Positions 1 through 9,969 of a stretch of DNA of 64,000 nt are shown here, piece after piece. The notes under the pieces are model-generated. The model searched no databases. It was not told where the DNA came from and saw only the letters and a program-made list of their open reading frames with translations. This DNA comes from Symsagittifera roscoffensis (lineage: Eukaryota; Xenacoelomorpha; Acoela; Convolutidae): the NCBI RefSeq assembly GCF_963678635.1, contig NC_087066.1:12818517-12882516 (forward strand), written 5' to 3'. Made by a program: the position numbers and the translations under genes. The stretch's first letter is position 1. Every line of letters starts with the position of its first letter.

Positions 1-229
1 GATATTACGATTTTTATTAAAATAAGAGTAGTAATGTCAAAACTAATAATGGCGAAATGTGCTTAAGAGGTTTTTTAGTCAAGTGAAATGTGCGTTTGAG
101 GGGCACCTGTTAAAAGCTTTTGGAAGCATAAATGGCAACTTATGGAATTTATAAGTTCTACCAAATTTGTTCATTTCCCGAAAAATGATAATGTAAACAC
201 CGATAAATCTAAACACGAAGAAGCTAGTT

Positions 230-2460
230 AAAAAGTTGTTTGTCATCATTGGCATCCTTGAAAACTCTAAACTAATATTATCAAATTTATTCTGATTTTG
301 TTTTGATCGGCTTGAGTCTAGCCCTGCATAAAGTTGTATAAAAAGTTTGATTCATTAAGATAGATTTAGTGCCATCCGGTAAAATCAAGCATTTTAGTTG
401 CGAGCATGGATATTGACTTAGCACATTAATTTGTTCTTCTATCTGAACCTGCAAGCAAGGTTTAATGTCATAAACCTCTAAGCTTGAAAAACTTGCGGAA
501 AGACAGGATAGACCATTAAAAAACTTCGATGAAAGGTCAGTTAGAATTTTAGATGAAGTGATTTTGCCGCTTTGGTTGCGGGAAGTCTTAAGTTTTGGAC
601 CAAAACAACCGATACCAGAAAAATTCAATGAAATTCACTTCCCTGCGGACATTGATAGTTTTTTGTCTGAACTGAAGTCAAATAGATTACCCGGAGAAAA
701 ATTATGTGAGATTGAAGCAGCTGCAAAGACATATGCTAAGATTGTGAAACAAACCCCCTTTGACAATGGTTTTGAAAAAGCCAGAAAGTGTTTGAAGAAC
801 AACGGTCCTCTGGCAGTGCCGTTTGATAGGGGGGTGGGTTTTTTTATGTGTTGAAAAAGGAGACATATGAGAAGAAACTGAAAGGTTTTTTACAGGAAAA
901 ATTTTGGCAAAGTACTTTGGTGAAATTGAGGGGGGCAAACATAAAAACGAACTTCAATTGGCCAGGGAGATCTTGGAGAAAACTGTACTGGACTCTGATG
1001 AGAGAATAATCTCCCTTGATATAAAGAGTTTGCACACTGATTTCCCGCCCAAGCAACGGTTAAAATAGCCCTGAGGAGATTATATGAGCAAGTCAACCCT
1101 CCGGAAACATCTCGCAAGACTATGAAAAAACAACTGAATTTGGCAGTGAGTAAGGTACACTTTAAAAGCAATGGTTTGTGGTATGAACAAAAAGACGGTT
1201 TATTAATGGGCGCCTCCCTTGCAGTAATACTGGCCGATTTGTGGCTCAAAGAATACGAACCTGCATTAAAGAAAGAAGTACCGTAATTCCGTGATTGACT
1301 GTGCTAAACGAGTGTAACAAAAAGGTCTGCCCTAGATGTCAGAAAAAGGTGACATATCGGACTCAAAGGGTAGAATGCGGAGCTTGTTTGAATTGTTACC
1401 ACTTAGGGTGTGGTAACATATCGGAATCCGAATACGCTGACATCGCTGAAACAGTATGTATTGCCTCACTTGCAAAAAACAACAAGAAGCAGATCGGAAT
1501 GAGAATAATGTTAAAGTTTTTCTAAGACATGTGGACGACATAGTTAGAACTGTCAAGGGCGATCCTGGGGTAGTTCTCGAGGCTGCCAATAAGTTGCATC
1601 CAAACTTGCAGTTCACCATAGAAGAACTTGATAGCAACGGTAATTTGGCCTTTTTAGAATTAGATGTAAACGTGGACTAAGGAAAAAAGGTCACTTGTGG
1701 GTGGTTCCAAAAACCCACTGATACCGGCTCCATTCTAAATTTCAGAGGTTGCGCACCTTTGCAGTACAAAAAAAAATGTTATTGAAGGGACGGTTTATAG
1801 GGTATTCAGAAGTACCTCAACATGGGAAAATTTCGACCAGGCATTGGAAAAAAATCGAAAACAATGGATTGAAAATCAATATCCGAAAAATTGGTCTGAC
1901 AGGGTAGTGTTTGAAACTCTTAACAAGATCATTGAGGGAAAGAAAATTTAGAGCTGAAGGCATCAGAACCGAGAAATGATAAATGGTTAAAAGATTCACC
2001 CACCTTTTTACAATGCAATATCGAGGCAATCCAACTCAACTGTTAGCTGCAAAGGTTCGGCAAATATCCGGGGCACAAATAATTTTTACAACAAGTAAAT
2101 TGAAAACATGCTTGCCATCCCTTAATAACTTCCTTTGATTGTGAACTGAGATCTAAAGTGGTGTATAAGCTTACATGTAGGGGATGTAACTCCACCTATG
2201 TCGGCCAGACACTCCGACATTTAGCCACGAGGGTCAATTAACGCCGCAAAGGGGACTCCCCAGTAGGGCAACACTTGTTAGAATGTAAAAAGGAGGTAGG
2301 CGGTACTGCTGAGCTGAATTCAGAGATTTTAGACCAAACAGCCAACACTCATAAGCTACTCACACTATAGGCTTTGCAGATTTAGAGGGAGAGGCCGAGG
2401 ATCATCATACGCGATGAATTCAAGAGCCGGGAATTAACCCTAAAATTATAGTCTATGTAT
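230..2460 (+). mobile_element. Decayed Penelope-like retroelement (RT + GIY-YIG)
   Basis: A Penelope-like element read left to right with several frameshifts and stops. The N-terminal RT region runs from about 230 to 850, with an LSFGPK segment near 590 typical of the family. RT motif A (SLDIKSLHTD) lies near 1013-1045 and motif B (GLLMGASLAVILADL) near 1200-1245. The motif C equivalent (FLRHVDDIV) is near 1520-1550, followed by a thumb-like segment reading HPNLQFTIEELDSNGNLAF. The GIY-YIG nuclease is near 2160-2450: VVYKLTC, then STYVGQTLRHLATR, QHLLEC, and the RELTLKL-type end. Penelope-like elements pair RT with a C-terminal GIY-YIG nuclease, and that order is seen here. The copy is dead. 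A zinc finger sits between motifs B and C (separate entry). Confidence 0.85.
1296..1485 (+). pseudogene. PHD-like zinc finger inserted inside the Penelope RT
   Basis: Between RT motif B (ending about 1285) and motif C (about 1520) the reading frame encodes a cysteine/histidine cluster. It begins VCPRC, continues VECGACLNCYHLGC, and ends with a CLTC pair after one frameshift near 1455. The spacing fits a C4-H-C3 PHD-type finger (C-x2-C, C-x2-C, H-x2-C, C-x2-C). In ordinary Penelope RTs this stretch is a short palm loop. The finger is therefore either part of the encoded protein, in which case it would project from the palm as a targeting or nucleic-acid-binding module, or a later insertion. 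The retained spacing and the RT sequence on both sides favour the first. Confidence 0.6.
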
Positions 2461-2829
2461 AACATGGCTAAAAGTTAAAAAATTGACATGTCAGAATCAA
2501 AGTATTACCGATTCGAAATTTTTTAAAACCATGAAAGAACAAAAAAACTAAAAAGTCTCAGAAAACTACAGGAAAATGTTATTAATGATTACGTAATTTA
2601 TTATGTAATTACAGTTGTTGAAATTTGATTGGTCGAAATGTTTCAGAGCATTTTTAGACATGTTTGCCATTTTTCAGATCTTTGATTGTTATGAAAATAT
2701 TGTAAAAAATGTTAATCCTGATGATGCACAAATTGTGCGAAAACGTTTGAAATAACATTTTAAGTTTCTAATAATATCAGTTTTTCCTCTGTGCTACTGC
2801 CCCTGTATGAATGAAACATCCTATCGTTG
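2461..2829. other. AT-rich spacer without a recognised gene
   Basis: Between the GIY-YIG end of the Penelope relic and the tandem duplication I see only AT-rich sequence, including a short palindromic ATTACGTAAT near 2590. No open frame with a recognisable product is present. Confidence 0.5.
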
Positions 2830-4410
2830 AGAATAGTTTTTGTTCTGATTCTACCTGAGATACTAGAACAGACAATAAATCTTTTAGTCTCCTCCGGAAT
2901 TTTGAAGTGCTCAAACTCACATATACATGGGGTCTTGGTGTTGGCATTTTGGGTGGTTGATTCTTAGATCTGTCCTAAAGTTCATTTTGCCCTTGCCTCA
3001 GATTGGTTGATGATGCTGATAATACTTCTTTAGTCCTCTTTCTGGTCGTGCAGATCTGCATAAATTTAATCTTTGGATTTTTTTTTGAGTTTAAGTCTTC
3101 AAATGTTAATTTCTGGCCAGACATTTTTGCTTCAATATTGTTAGCGTTTTCATTATTCATTGATGTTTGGTAACTTGATAGAAAATTAGTTTATTGATTC
3201 TTGTGGTCAAGGAATGAATGAATATCGGCAAAACCTTCTGCTAGTGGAATAAGTTAGTAAACAGACTGCAATAGAAAACTTTTAAATCAGGTTTAGTTAT
3301 CAGAGTGAGTGAAGAACTAATCAGTGCTATTTTCGGATGTCAAGGATTTTTTTTCGGAATTATCGAACGATTATAACTTTTTTTCAATTTTGTTTTTTTT
3401 TTACTTTATTTTTTACTGTCGAAGAATAATTGAGTTCACAATTCTTTTTAAAAAACTTAATTACCAATTTAGAGTTCGTAGATTTCTCTAAGATTTGACT
3501 TGAGTTGCATGAGACTTGCCTATTTTTGGTTACTTGCGATGTTAATCGTATGAGGAGAAGTTTTTGGTATAAGCTGACATCTTTTAGTTCTAGAATTTTT
3601 CCATCAAGGTTAAATCATATAAAAATCAGAAAATTGGGCATAGTTTTTGTTCTGATTGTAGCTGAGATAATAGAATCCACAATTAAATTTTTAGTCTCCT
3701 GCAGAATTTTGAAGAGCTCAAACTCACAGATATTTGGGGTCTTGGTGTTGGCATTTTGGGTGCTTGAGTCTTGGATCTGTCCTGAAGTTACTTTTGCCCT
3801 TCCCATAAAATGGTTGATGATGCTGATAAAACTTCTGTAGTCCTCCTTCTGGTCGTACAGATCTGCATAGTTTTATTTAACAGAATTTTTTTTAAGTTGA
3901 ATGCTAATTTCTGACTAGACATATTTGCGTGAATATTGTTATTTCTTTCAATATTTATTTATTTTTGGTAAGTGTTTAGGAAGTTCGTTAAGTGATTCTT
4001 TTGGTTAATGAGTGAATGAATATTTGTTAAAGGTTCTGCTAGTGAAAAAGGTATGTACACGTACTGTAATCAATTATTTTTAAATGAGATTAAGCTATCA
4101 GAATGAAGGACTAATCAGTGCTATTTTCGGAAACAAAAATTTTCGTAGTTAGCGGAGGATTATGAACTTTTTCATTTTGGTTTTTCTAATTTAATTGTTA
4201 ATATCGAAGAATTTTTGAGATCACTATTTGTTTTCAAAAATTTAATTACCAATTTAAATTTTGCAGGCTTTTCTAAAATCTGAGTTGAATTACTTGATTT
4301 ACGTATTTTGCTAAATTGAGATTTTTCTAGTATTAAGAAAAAACTTTGGTATATGCTGGCATCTTTTAATTTCAGAAAGTTTCCATCAAGGTTGAATCAT
4401 GGAAAAATTT
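2830..4410. repeat. Diverged tandem duplication, two ~800-bp units
   Basis: Unit 1 (about 2830-3635) and unit 2 (about 3640-4410) align along their length at an offset of about 800 bp. For example GGGGTCTTGGTGTTGGCATT occurs at both 2930 and 3737, and CCATCAAGGTTRAATCAT closes each unit (about 3600 and 4382). The units differ by many substitutions and small indels. I recognise no protein in either. The short minus-strand frame at 2975-3160 and the plus frame at 3505-3840 do not survive in both copies, so I do not call them genes. Confidence 0.7.
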
Positions 4411-4699
4411 AAAAAAAGAAAAAGAAAAAACGAACTGTTTTCTAGCTTTGACCATGTTCCTTGCCTCTCAATCATTCATGTTCTGTGTTCTCTTAAGCTT
4501 AAAGGTAATCAGAAGGTCAAAAGTATCATAGTAACCGAGGTTACAGTCAGGAGTCCGTTCATCACGTATTCCAGTCAAAATCCTTGGAATTTTCTAGATA
4601 TCGAAGTGATAATTATAAAAGAAGATGACAAGTGTTTAAGTCCTTTTCAACTAAAATCGATACGGGTTACGTTTCTTCAATAAGAACACGCAACTCGAC
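4411..4699. other. Spacer with a weak open frame
   Basis: A 94-codon open frame (4399-4683, plus strand) begins with a lysine/arginine-rich stretch. It has no recognisable domain, and it begins inside the duplicated unit and runs out of it. I do not consider it a gene. Confidence 0.4.
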
Positions 4700-6087
4700 A
4701 CGAGAAAATGTAATATACAAGTGTTACAAATAAAAAATTTCGTCGAAAGTTATTTTGTCATTTATTGTTCCGAGTACGCAAGCGGCGTTCGCAATCTGTA
4801 TTGCCAGGGAGATTCTCTGTTTTAAAAAGCTGCCTGCTCTGGGTTCCTCATTGCATATGCTTAGGTTCTTACAAAGCTTGCTTTAAAAAAATTCTGTGCT
4901 GGGGCCGGCTGCGCCCTGAATTTCAAAAGCTAGCGGTTGAAAAAGATATCCATCATTTACAAGATCTTTATACTTGTCAATTTTTCGCTCTTCCGCTTCA
5001 GCGGCAGCCATACCAGGGTTATTCAAATTGGAATGCCTAGTGAATCTCCCTGCAATTTTGAGGCGAGAAAGACCATGCCAACCATCCTCGGTAACGTCTT
5101 TTCCGCACACACGTTTATGCCGTTCGCATATTTTTGAGCCTAATCGAAGTCCTATCGCAATTCTGAGTTGTTGGTTCGACAGTTTGAACCTCAAATTTTT
5201 GCACGGGATGACTTTCAACCATTGGGACCCAAATCTATCTTGGAACGCGTTGAATCTTTTTATGTCCGTTGGTTCGAGTCGTAAAATCAAGTCTGCATTT
5301 TCGCATCATCATAGGTTCCATCCACATGCTCTAAATCAAAGATTTCGCTCAAGGCATCTTTTGCTCCTACTGCTGAGGCTAAGAAAGCGGGTAAAGCGAG
5401 TAGACGAGCGGAAGAAACGCCCAAGCTACCTTTCGCTGCCGTGAGAACTGCTTGTAAAAACTAGTTATCATCCATTTTCACGTGAACGAATTTCTTAGTA
5501 ATATGTCGTAGCGTTCCAAAAAATCATTTAGCAAAAAACACGGGCTCGTACGCAAAAAATATAGGAGTTTTGGCATGCTAAAGCAATTTTTCAGGAGGTA
5601 GAAACCATAATGGGCGTCTAGTATGTCAATGACATCCGAGATTTTTTCAAGTTCCTTAATTTTTTCGTCGAGCAATTCTTTTCGGCAAAGTTCGCCGATT
5701 GGAGATCCTAAAATGAGGAGTTGTTCTTTTGTTATTTTGGGCATATTTTTTGAAATTGTGTTTAAATTGATTTATACTGTGTACTAGTAGTCGGTCCAAA
5801 AAATCAAAGTTTGCACTTCTCAGTGTTCAAGCTCAGGCCGTAAATTTGTTCCGATTTCAGAATGTTTTTAAGGTCCCGAAGTACTACCTTATAGTCGTCG
5901 GCTAAATGTCCATCATCTAAATACCAGATGTAAATTTTCGACTCCAACTGTTTGACTAGTGTATGAATTGTTTCCGCAAAAGGGCTGGGGCTTCAGGATT
6001 ACCTTGCTGAGTTCCGTCTTCTGACATTATGACAGAGCTTCCGTAAAAAAGGTAACTAGGTTTACCATACGCGCAATGGGTGTAATT
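4700..6087 (-). pseudogene. C-terminal half of a non-LTR retrotransposon RT, split by the giant LTR element
   Basis: Read on the minus strand from 6087 downward, this continues the RT whose first half is at 29282-30486. Visible pieces are the AYGKPSYLFYGSSVIMSEDG segment with the following TQQGNP (motif B, about 5990-6070) and WYLDDG (motif C, about 5908-5930). Then come GLSLNTEKC, a LLILGSPIG thumb segment (about 5690-5720), LLKNCFSMPKLLYFLRTSP (about 5540-5600), LALPAFLASAVGA (about 5370-5420), and a conserved C-terminal region near 4960-5170 containing RLGSKICERHKRVCG and GWHGLSRLKIAGRFTRH. Several stops and frameshifts make it a relic. The 3' end lies somewhere near 4700. Confidence 0.85.
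6084..6087 (+). repeat. Candidate 4-bp target-site duplication (left copy, AATT)
   Basis: AATT lies just left of the 5' LTR and again just right of the 3' LTR (29281-29284). If one AATT is taken as the target, the two LINE halves join in frame, which supports this choice. The exact LTR ends are uncertain by a few bases: the textbook TG...CA ends at 6091 and 29281 would give different flanks. Confidence 0.45.
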
Positions 6088-6090
6088 ATG

Positions 6091-6955
6091 TGCCATTCTG
6101 CCAGATTGGCACAGCGCAAACTTCCGGCGAAACACGAAAAAACTGTCAAAGGCCTTCATTTTTTCAAAAAAACGGTCAAAGGCCTTCATTTTTTCAAAAA
6201 TTCGATTGTCGAACTAATATTTCTCAGAAAAACAAAAAACGGCCATTTTGACTGAAAAAGGTGAAAAAGTCAGAACAACAGCAAATATAGTGGAAAACAG
6301 TCGCACGTTAACAAAGAAAAACAAAGCCTCTTATTGTGATGATTACGCACGATAAGAGCCTTAGCAGAAAAAGATAGTGGGAAAGGAGGCTTCAGTGGGG
6401 AAGTGGTGGAGAGCAGTACCCTCCCGTGCCACGAATTGGGAGTGATAACGACGTTATCTCGAGGAAAACACGGAAGCGGAGGCTCGGTCCCCCAGAGACT
6501 GATGTATGGTGAAAGACTGTAGTAAACTAACTTTTTAGCTACTCTGATGCCATTGAATTTTGAATTAACACCGGTATTGATTGATATTTTAGAATATGAG
6601 TAGCTAGGAAGAGGAAAGGGTCAATCCATCTCCAATGGATTTAATATAGAGCTGTCACCAAAAACATATTAAAATAGGGTATTCGAGCCGTGTTTTGAAC
6701 AGCAATCACGTAGTCTGAGGATCCGACACTCAGCTATGTGGTTGTGTTCGCATGTAAACGAAAGCTGATCAAAAGTCGTTTGACTGATGGCTTAAAAATA
6801 GTAACTTTTTACTTAGCCCTAAACAGACCAGAAAATCAACTGGCAAGGTCGAGACGGTGGAAAACGAGTAGAATTAAAGTAACTGATGCCTGCCAGTCGT
6901 TAATAGGTACTTTTTCTACGCTCCGTCACTGTGTAGTGTTTGGGCGAATGTTACA
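6091..6955 (+). repeat. 5' long terminal repeat
   Basis: It starts TGCCATTC and ends GAATGTTACA, so the ends are a short imperfect inverted repeat of TG...CA type. From about 6340 to 6955 it matches the 3' copy (28665-29281) with about 30 substitutions. The first ~230 bp are less similar, and here the 5' copy carries an internal ~30-bp tandem duplication (CAAAGGCCTTCATTTTTTC at about 6153 and again near 6178). One ACCCTCC motif is inside (near 6418). I could not identify a convincing primer-binding site directly after the end; TGGCGCTCCTGGG starts about 18 bases downstream. Confidence 0.85.
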
Positions 6956-9340
6956 TAGACGTTTTTATGGCGCTCCTGGGTGGGCCTGTTAAAGGCTCGA
7001 CACCATCATGATCAGCAAACGTTTCAGCGAAGAACCCTCCGCTCCGGGCGTATGCCCGAGTTAGAGGCCTTAATGACCTTTATTGTACTAGGGGGAAGGT
7101 GCGTACCCTCCGCCTAGTACTTTTTAGCTTTTTAACTTAGTTAACACCGAAAATTCCGGGGGCCGGAGGGTTAGGCGGGAAGTCATGAGCCCGCTTGTCC
7201 CAAGGTCCCGGGACCAAAAACAGTTAAAGAGAAAGCGTAAAACCAAACAAAAATAGTGTATAACCAAGAAAAAGCCAAAAACAAATTTATTTAAAAACAA
7301 AAAAGTACAAAAAACAGTAAAAAATCCAAAAAAGACCAAAAACAAAAAAAACATAAAGTGACAGTTTATATGTTATTTCCGGACGAGATGTGATCTGACC
7401 TTCCTATTTGTTGTTGTTTCAGATTGATTTATATCACTTCTGACAGAAAGATAGTGTGTTTTGGTGGCGGGTTAGGTACCCTCCCTTGAGTGTAATTTGA
7501 TTATTTAAGCACGTTAATGGTGATTTTGCCGGTGGCCGGAGGGTAAAGTGGCAAGCTGACCGACTTAATCCACACTCAACAGGGGCATCAGGGACAACAT
7601 CCACAACGACTGTTGGGTATCGTTGAAACAATTTTAGTATCGTTCGGGTACTATTTCATCAAAACTTAAGAGGTGGGGGCACGATTGGCGCGGTCCGATT
7701 GTACCCTCCATCGATCACGAATTTCCGAGTTAAGGGTCTTAATTCGGGTATTTTGGTGCAAAGGAGGGTAAAATATTGTTCATTAACGACTAATATTAGA
7801 TTAGTGTCCTTACTATATATTACTTATCTCCTTTTTAGACCTGAAAAACACCCAACTTTATCGAAAATTACTGATTTTCGACCAAACTGCAGACCCCCAA
7901 AACTTTGGATATCCGAGCTTTTCCAAACAGGAAAAAGCATTTATATAGGGAGTTGCTACGTAGTTCGATCCCCCTGACTAAAGAAACCGCATGAAAAAAG
8001 ACTCAGTAGAAGTTAGAAAAAACATAAAATTTTTGATCAAAATTTTGATAATTTTCCGAATTTTGTCAATTTGTTTTGGGGATCGAGTTTTTGAGTTTTT
8101 AGAGTTAGAGCAATAAAAATTTTTGTGTCAGGAGCGTTCTAGCATAACGTGCTCCGTTACTAGAGAAATTTTTGAGTAACCCTCCGATTAGCTCCGTGGA
8201 TAGAGCTAACGACTTAGAGATTGGAAAAGGAAGGAATCGGAGTTTCCAAATTTGATAGTTATTGGCCAAATTTTTGTCTCCAAACCAATTTTGGTCCGGT
8301 TTTTTGCATCGTTCTAGTGCCGTACGGGGCTACTACGCTCGTTTCAATTATTTTTAGGCACTTTCAACAGGAATTGCGGAAAAAGTCTTTCAGAACATAT
8401 ATAGGTGGTGAAAAAAGGCCATTTTGACGAAAGCGTTTTTGGCGATTTCTCAAACAGAAAATTAGCAAACCGATCGGAATAATTTTGGTACCATAAATCG
8501 ACGTTTTTGACCACTTTTCCGGACCGCAACCGTATTTGGGTTGAAAAGCTCGGAAGAGGAAAATTTTTTAGAAATTGTTGGTTCGGAGGGTCCAAATTTT
8601 AGGGAACCCTCCGAGCGGCAGAAAATTTTATAAAATCACCTTTTTATCCTACTGGGAAGGTTGACCGTGTCAGCCATCCTGGTTGTAAGTCAGTTACACC
8701 GCATTCGGAGGCTTTATCGCGGTGAAATAACCCTTTTTCTTGATTTTTGGGGAACCCTCCGAAGTAACCCTCCGGAGTCAGCTAAGCTCCTTAGCAACCC
8801 TCCTTGGTGGAAATTTTCCACGAGACCCTCCGAAGAAGTTAAGACGACCCGCAACACAATTTGTCAACCCCCCACAGAGTATTTAGCTTGTGTTGACACC
8901 TTCTGAGACTAGTAGGAGATCCTTACAAGTGATATTTAAAGAATTTGAAATTTTGAAGGAACCCTCCGAAGTAACCCTCCGGAGCGTATTAAGCCTCTTA
9001 TTGACCCTCCTTAGTGAGTTTAAGTGGACCCTCCGAAGTAATTTGGGTGATTAAGGTACCCTCCGAAGTAACCCTCCGAGGCAAGCTAAGTGTCTTAACA
9101 ACCCTCCGGAGTAACCCTCCGGAGTGACTTAAGCCTCTTAGCAACCCTCCCTATTTAAAATTTAGGGGTATCTTCTGGGGCAATTTCAGCAACTAGAATA
9201 TCCATTTAGAGTCGGAATAAAAGGTCAACTACCAGCGGGCATGCATATTAAGACCACAGGAGCCCATTTGATCCGGAGATTCGTGATCAACTTTATATTC
9301 TAGATCGGGTCTGTTAGAGGTACCCGAACAATTTTTTTTT
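6956..9340 (+). promoter_or_regulatory. Element leader with a dense ACCCTCC / GGAGGGT motif field
   Basis: No coding sequence is recognisable between the 5' LTR and gag. Instead the heptamer ACCCTCC, or its complement GGAGGGT, occurs about two dozen times between 7030 and 9150. It is densest at 8750-9150, where pairs such as ACCCTCCGAAGTAACCCTCC repeat. Between pairs a short phrase of the type AAGCCTCTTAGCAACCCTCC recurs. Early copies occur in both orientations (reverse at about 7158, 7532, 7762 and 8584); the dense cluster is all plus. The leader of an LTR element normally holds primer-binding, dimerisation and packaging signals, so a protein- or RNA-binding role is a reasonable inference. 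Confidence 0.65.
8182..8242 (+). other. tRNA-like fold in the leader (acceptor and D-arm only)
   Basis: CTCCGAT (8182-8188) pairs perfectly with ATCGGAG (8236-8242). Between them lies a D-arm-like AGCTCCGTGGATAGAGCT. Only about 28 bases remain for everything else, so there is no room for both anticodon and T arms. It is not a functional tRNA gene. It may be a decayed tRNA-derived segment or a structural element of the element's RNA. Confidence 0.35.
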
Positions 9341-9354
9341 GGTTGTGATTTGGG

Positions 9355-9715
9355 TTGTGTGGTTGCCTTGAGCTACATAATAGGAAAGCTCGGGCGATTC
9401 GGGAACACATAGAAAAAGACCTCGGTGAGTGTATTAGGCAGATACACACTCACTTGAGAAGAAAAGTTTTTCCCTGCTCTCGTGCACTTGAAGCGTTCCG
9501 GTTGTGGGGGAGCTTTTTCATAGACTTTAGAAATTTTTCGATCAGAAGTTGCCTTGAGCTAGTTAGTAGAACAGCTCGGGCAATCGCAGGACACCTAAAA
9601 GAAGACCTCGGTGGGTGTATTCGGCAAATACCCACTCACTTCAGAGGACTGTGTCCTGGGCTTCGTTCTTTTGGAGCGTTCCGATTGAGGGAAGTCTTTT
9701 TCTTTAAGACTAAGT
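9355..9715 (+). repeat. ~190-bp tandem duplication with conserved hairpins in the leader
   Basis: Two copies (about 9361-9540 and 9550-9715) share GTTGCCTTGAGCTA, AGCTCGGGC, GACCTCGGTG and GAGCGTTCCG-like blocks. Each holds an inverted repeat: copy 1 GTGAGTGT...ACACTCAC (near 9425-9455), copy 2 GTGGGT...ACCCAC (near 9610-9640). The arms differ between copies, yet each copy can still pair with itself. The 122-codon open frame running through both copies looks like a by-product of the duplication rather than a gene. Confidence 0.6.
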
Positions 9716-9969
9716 TTTATTGATCTGTTCCTGAATCATCACTGCCTTTTTACAAAAGAGTGTTTAATTTTAACAAAGCAATGATTTGATAAGAGTGTGG
9801 CGGTAAATTGATACTGACGAAAGGTCGCTGTCACCTGTAGAAAATTCTTATCTGATTGTCAATTGTGTTTTGGTATTGACTATATCTTGTGAAAAAATTT
9901 TGTGATACTGTTATACTAAACAGCGCGGCTGAGCTAGCATAATATCAATACTGAGTAGGCCCAGTGTGT

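Noticed and set aside
4399-4683. 94-codon plus-strand frame as a gene
   Set aside because: Lysine-rich start inside a non-coding duplicated unit, no domain, no splice or promoter evidence.
7124-7354. Phe-rich 76-codon minus-strand frame in the leader
   Set aside because: It is the complement of an A-rich stretch with repeated ACAAAAA-type sequence; low complexity.
9355-9723. 122-codon open frame in the element leader
   Set aside because: It runs through both copies of a tandem duplication and its sequence only reflects the repeat; no gag-like feature.
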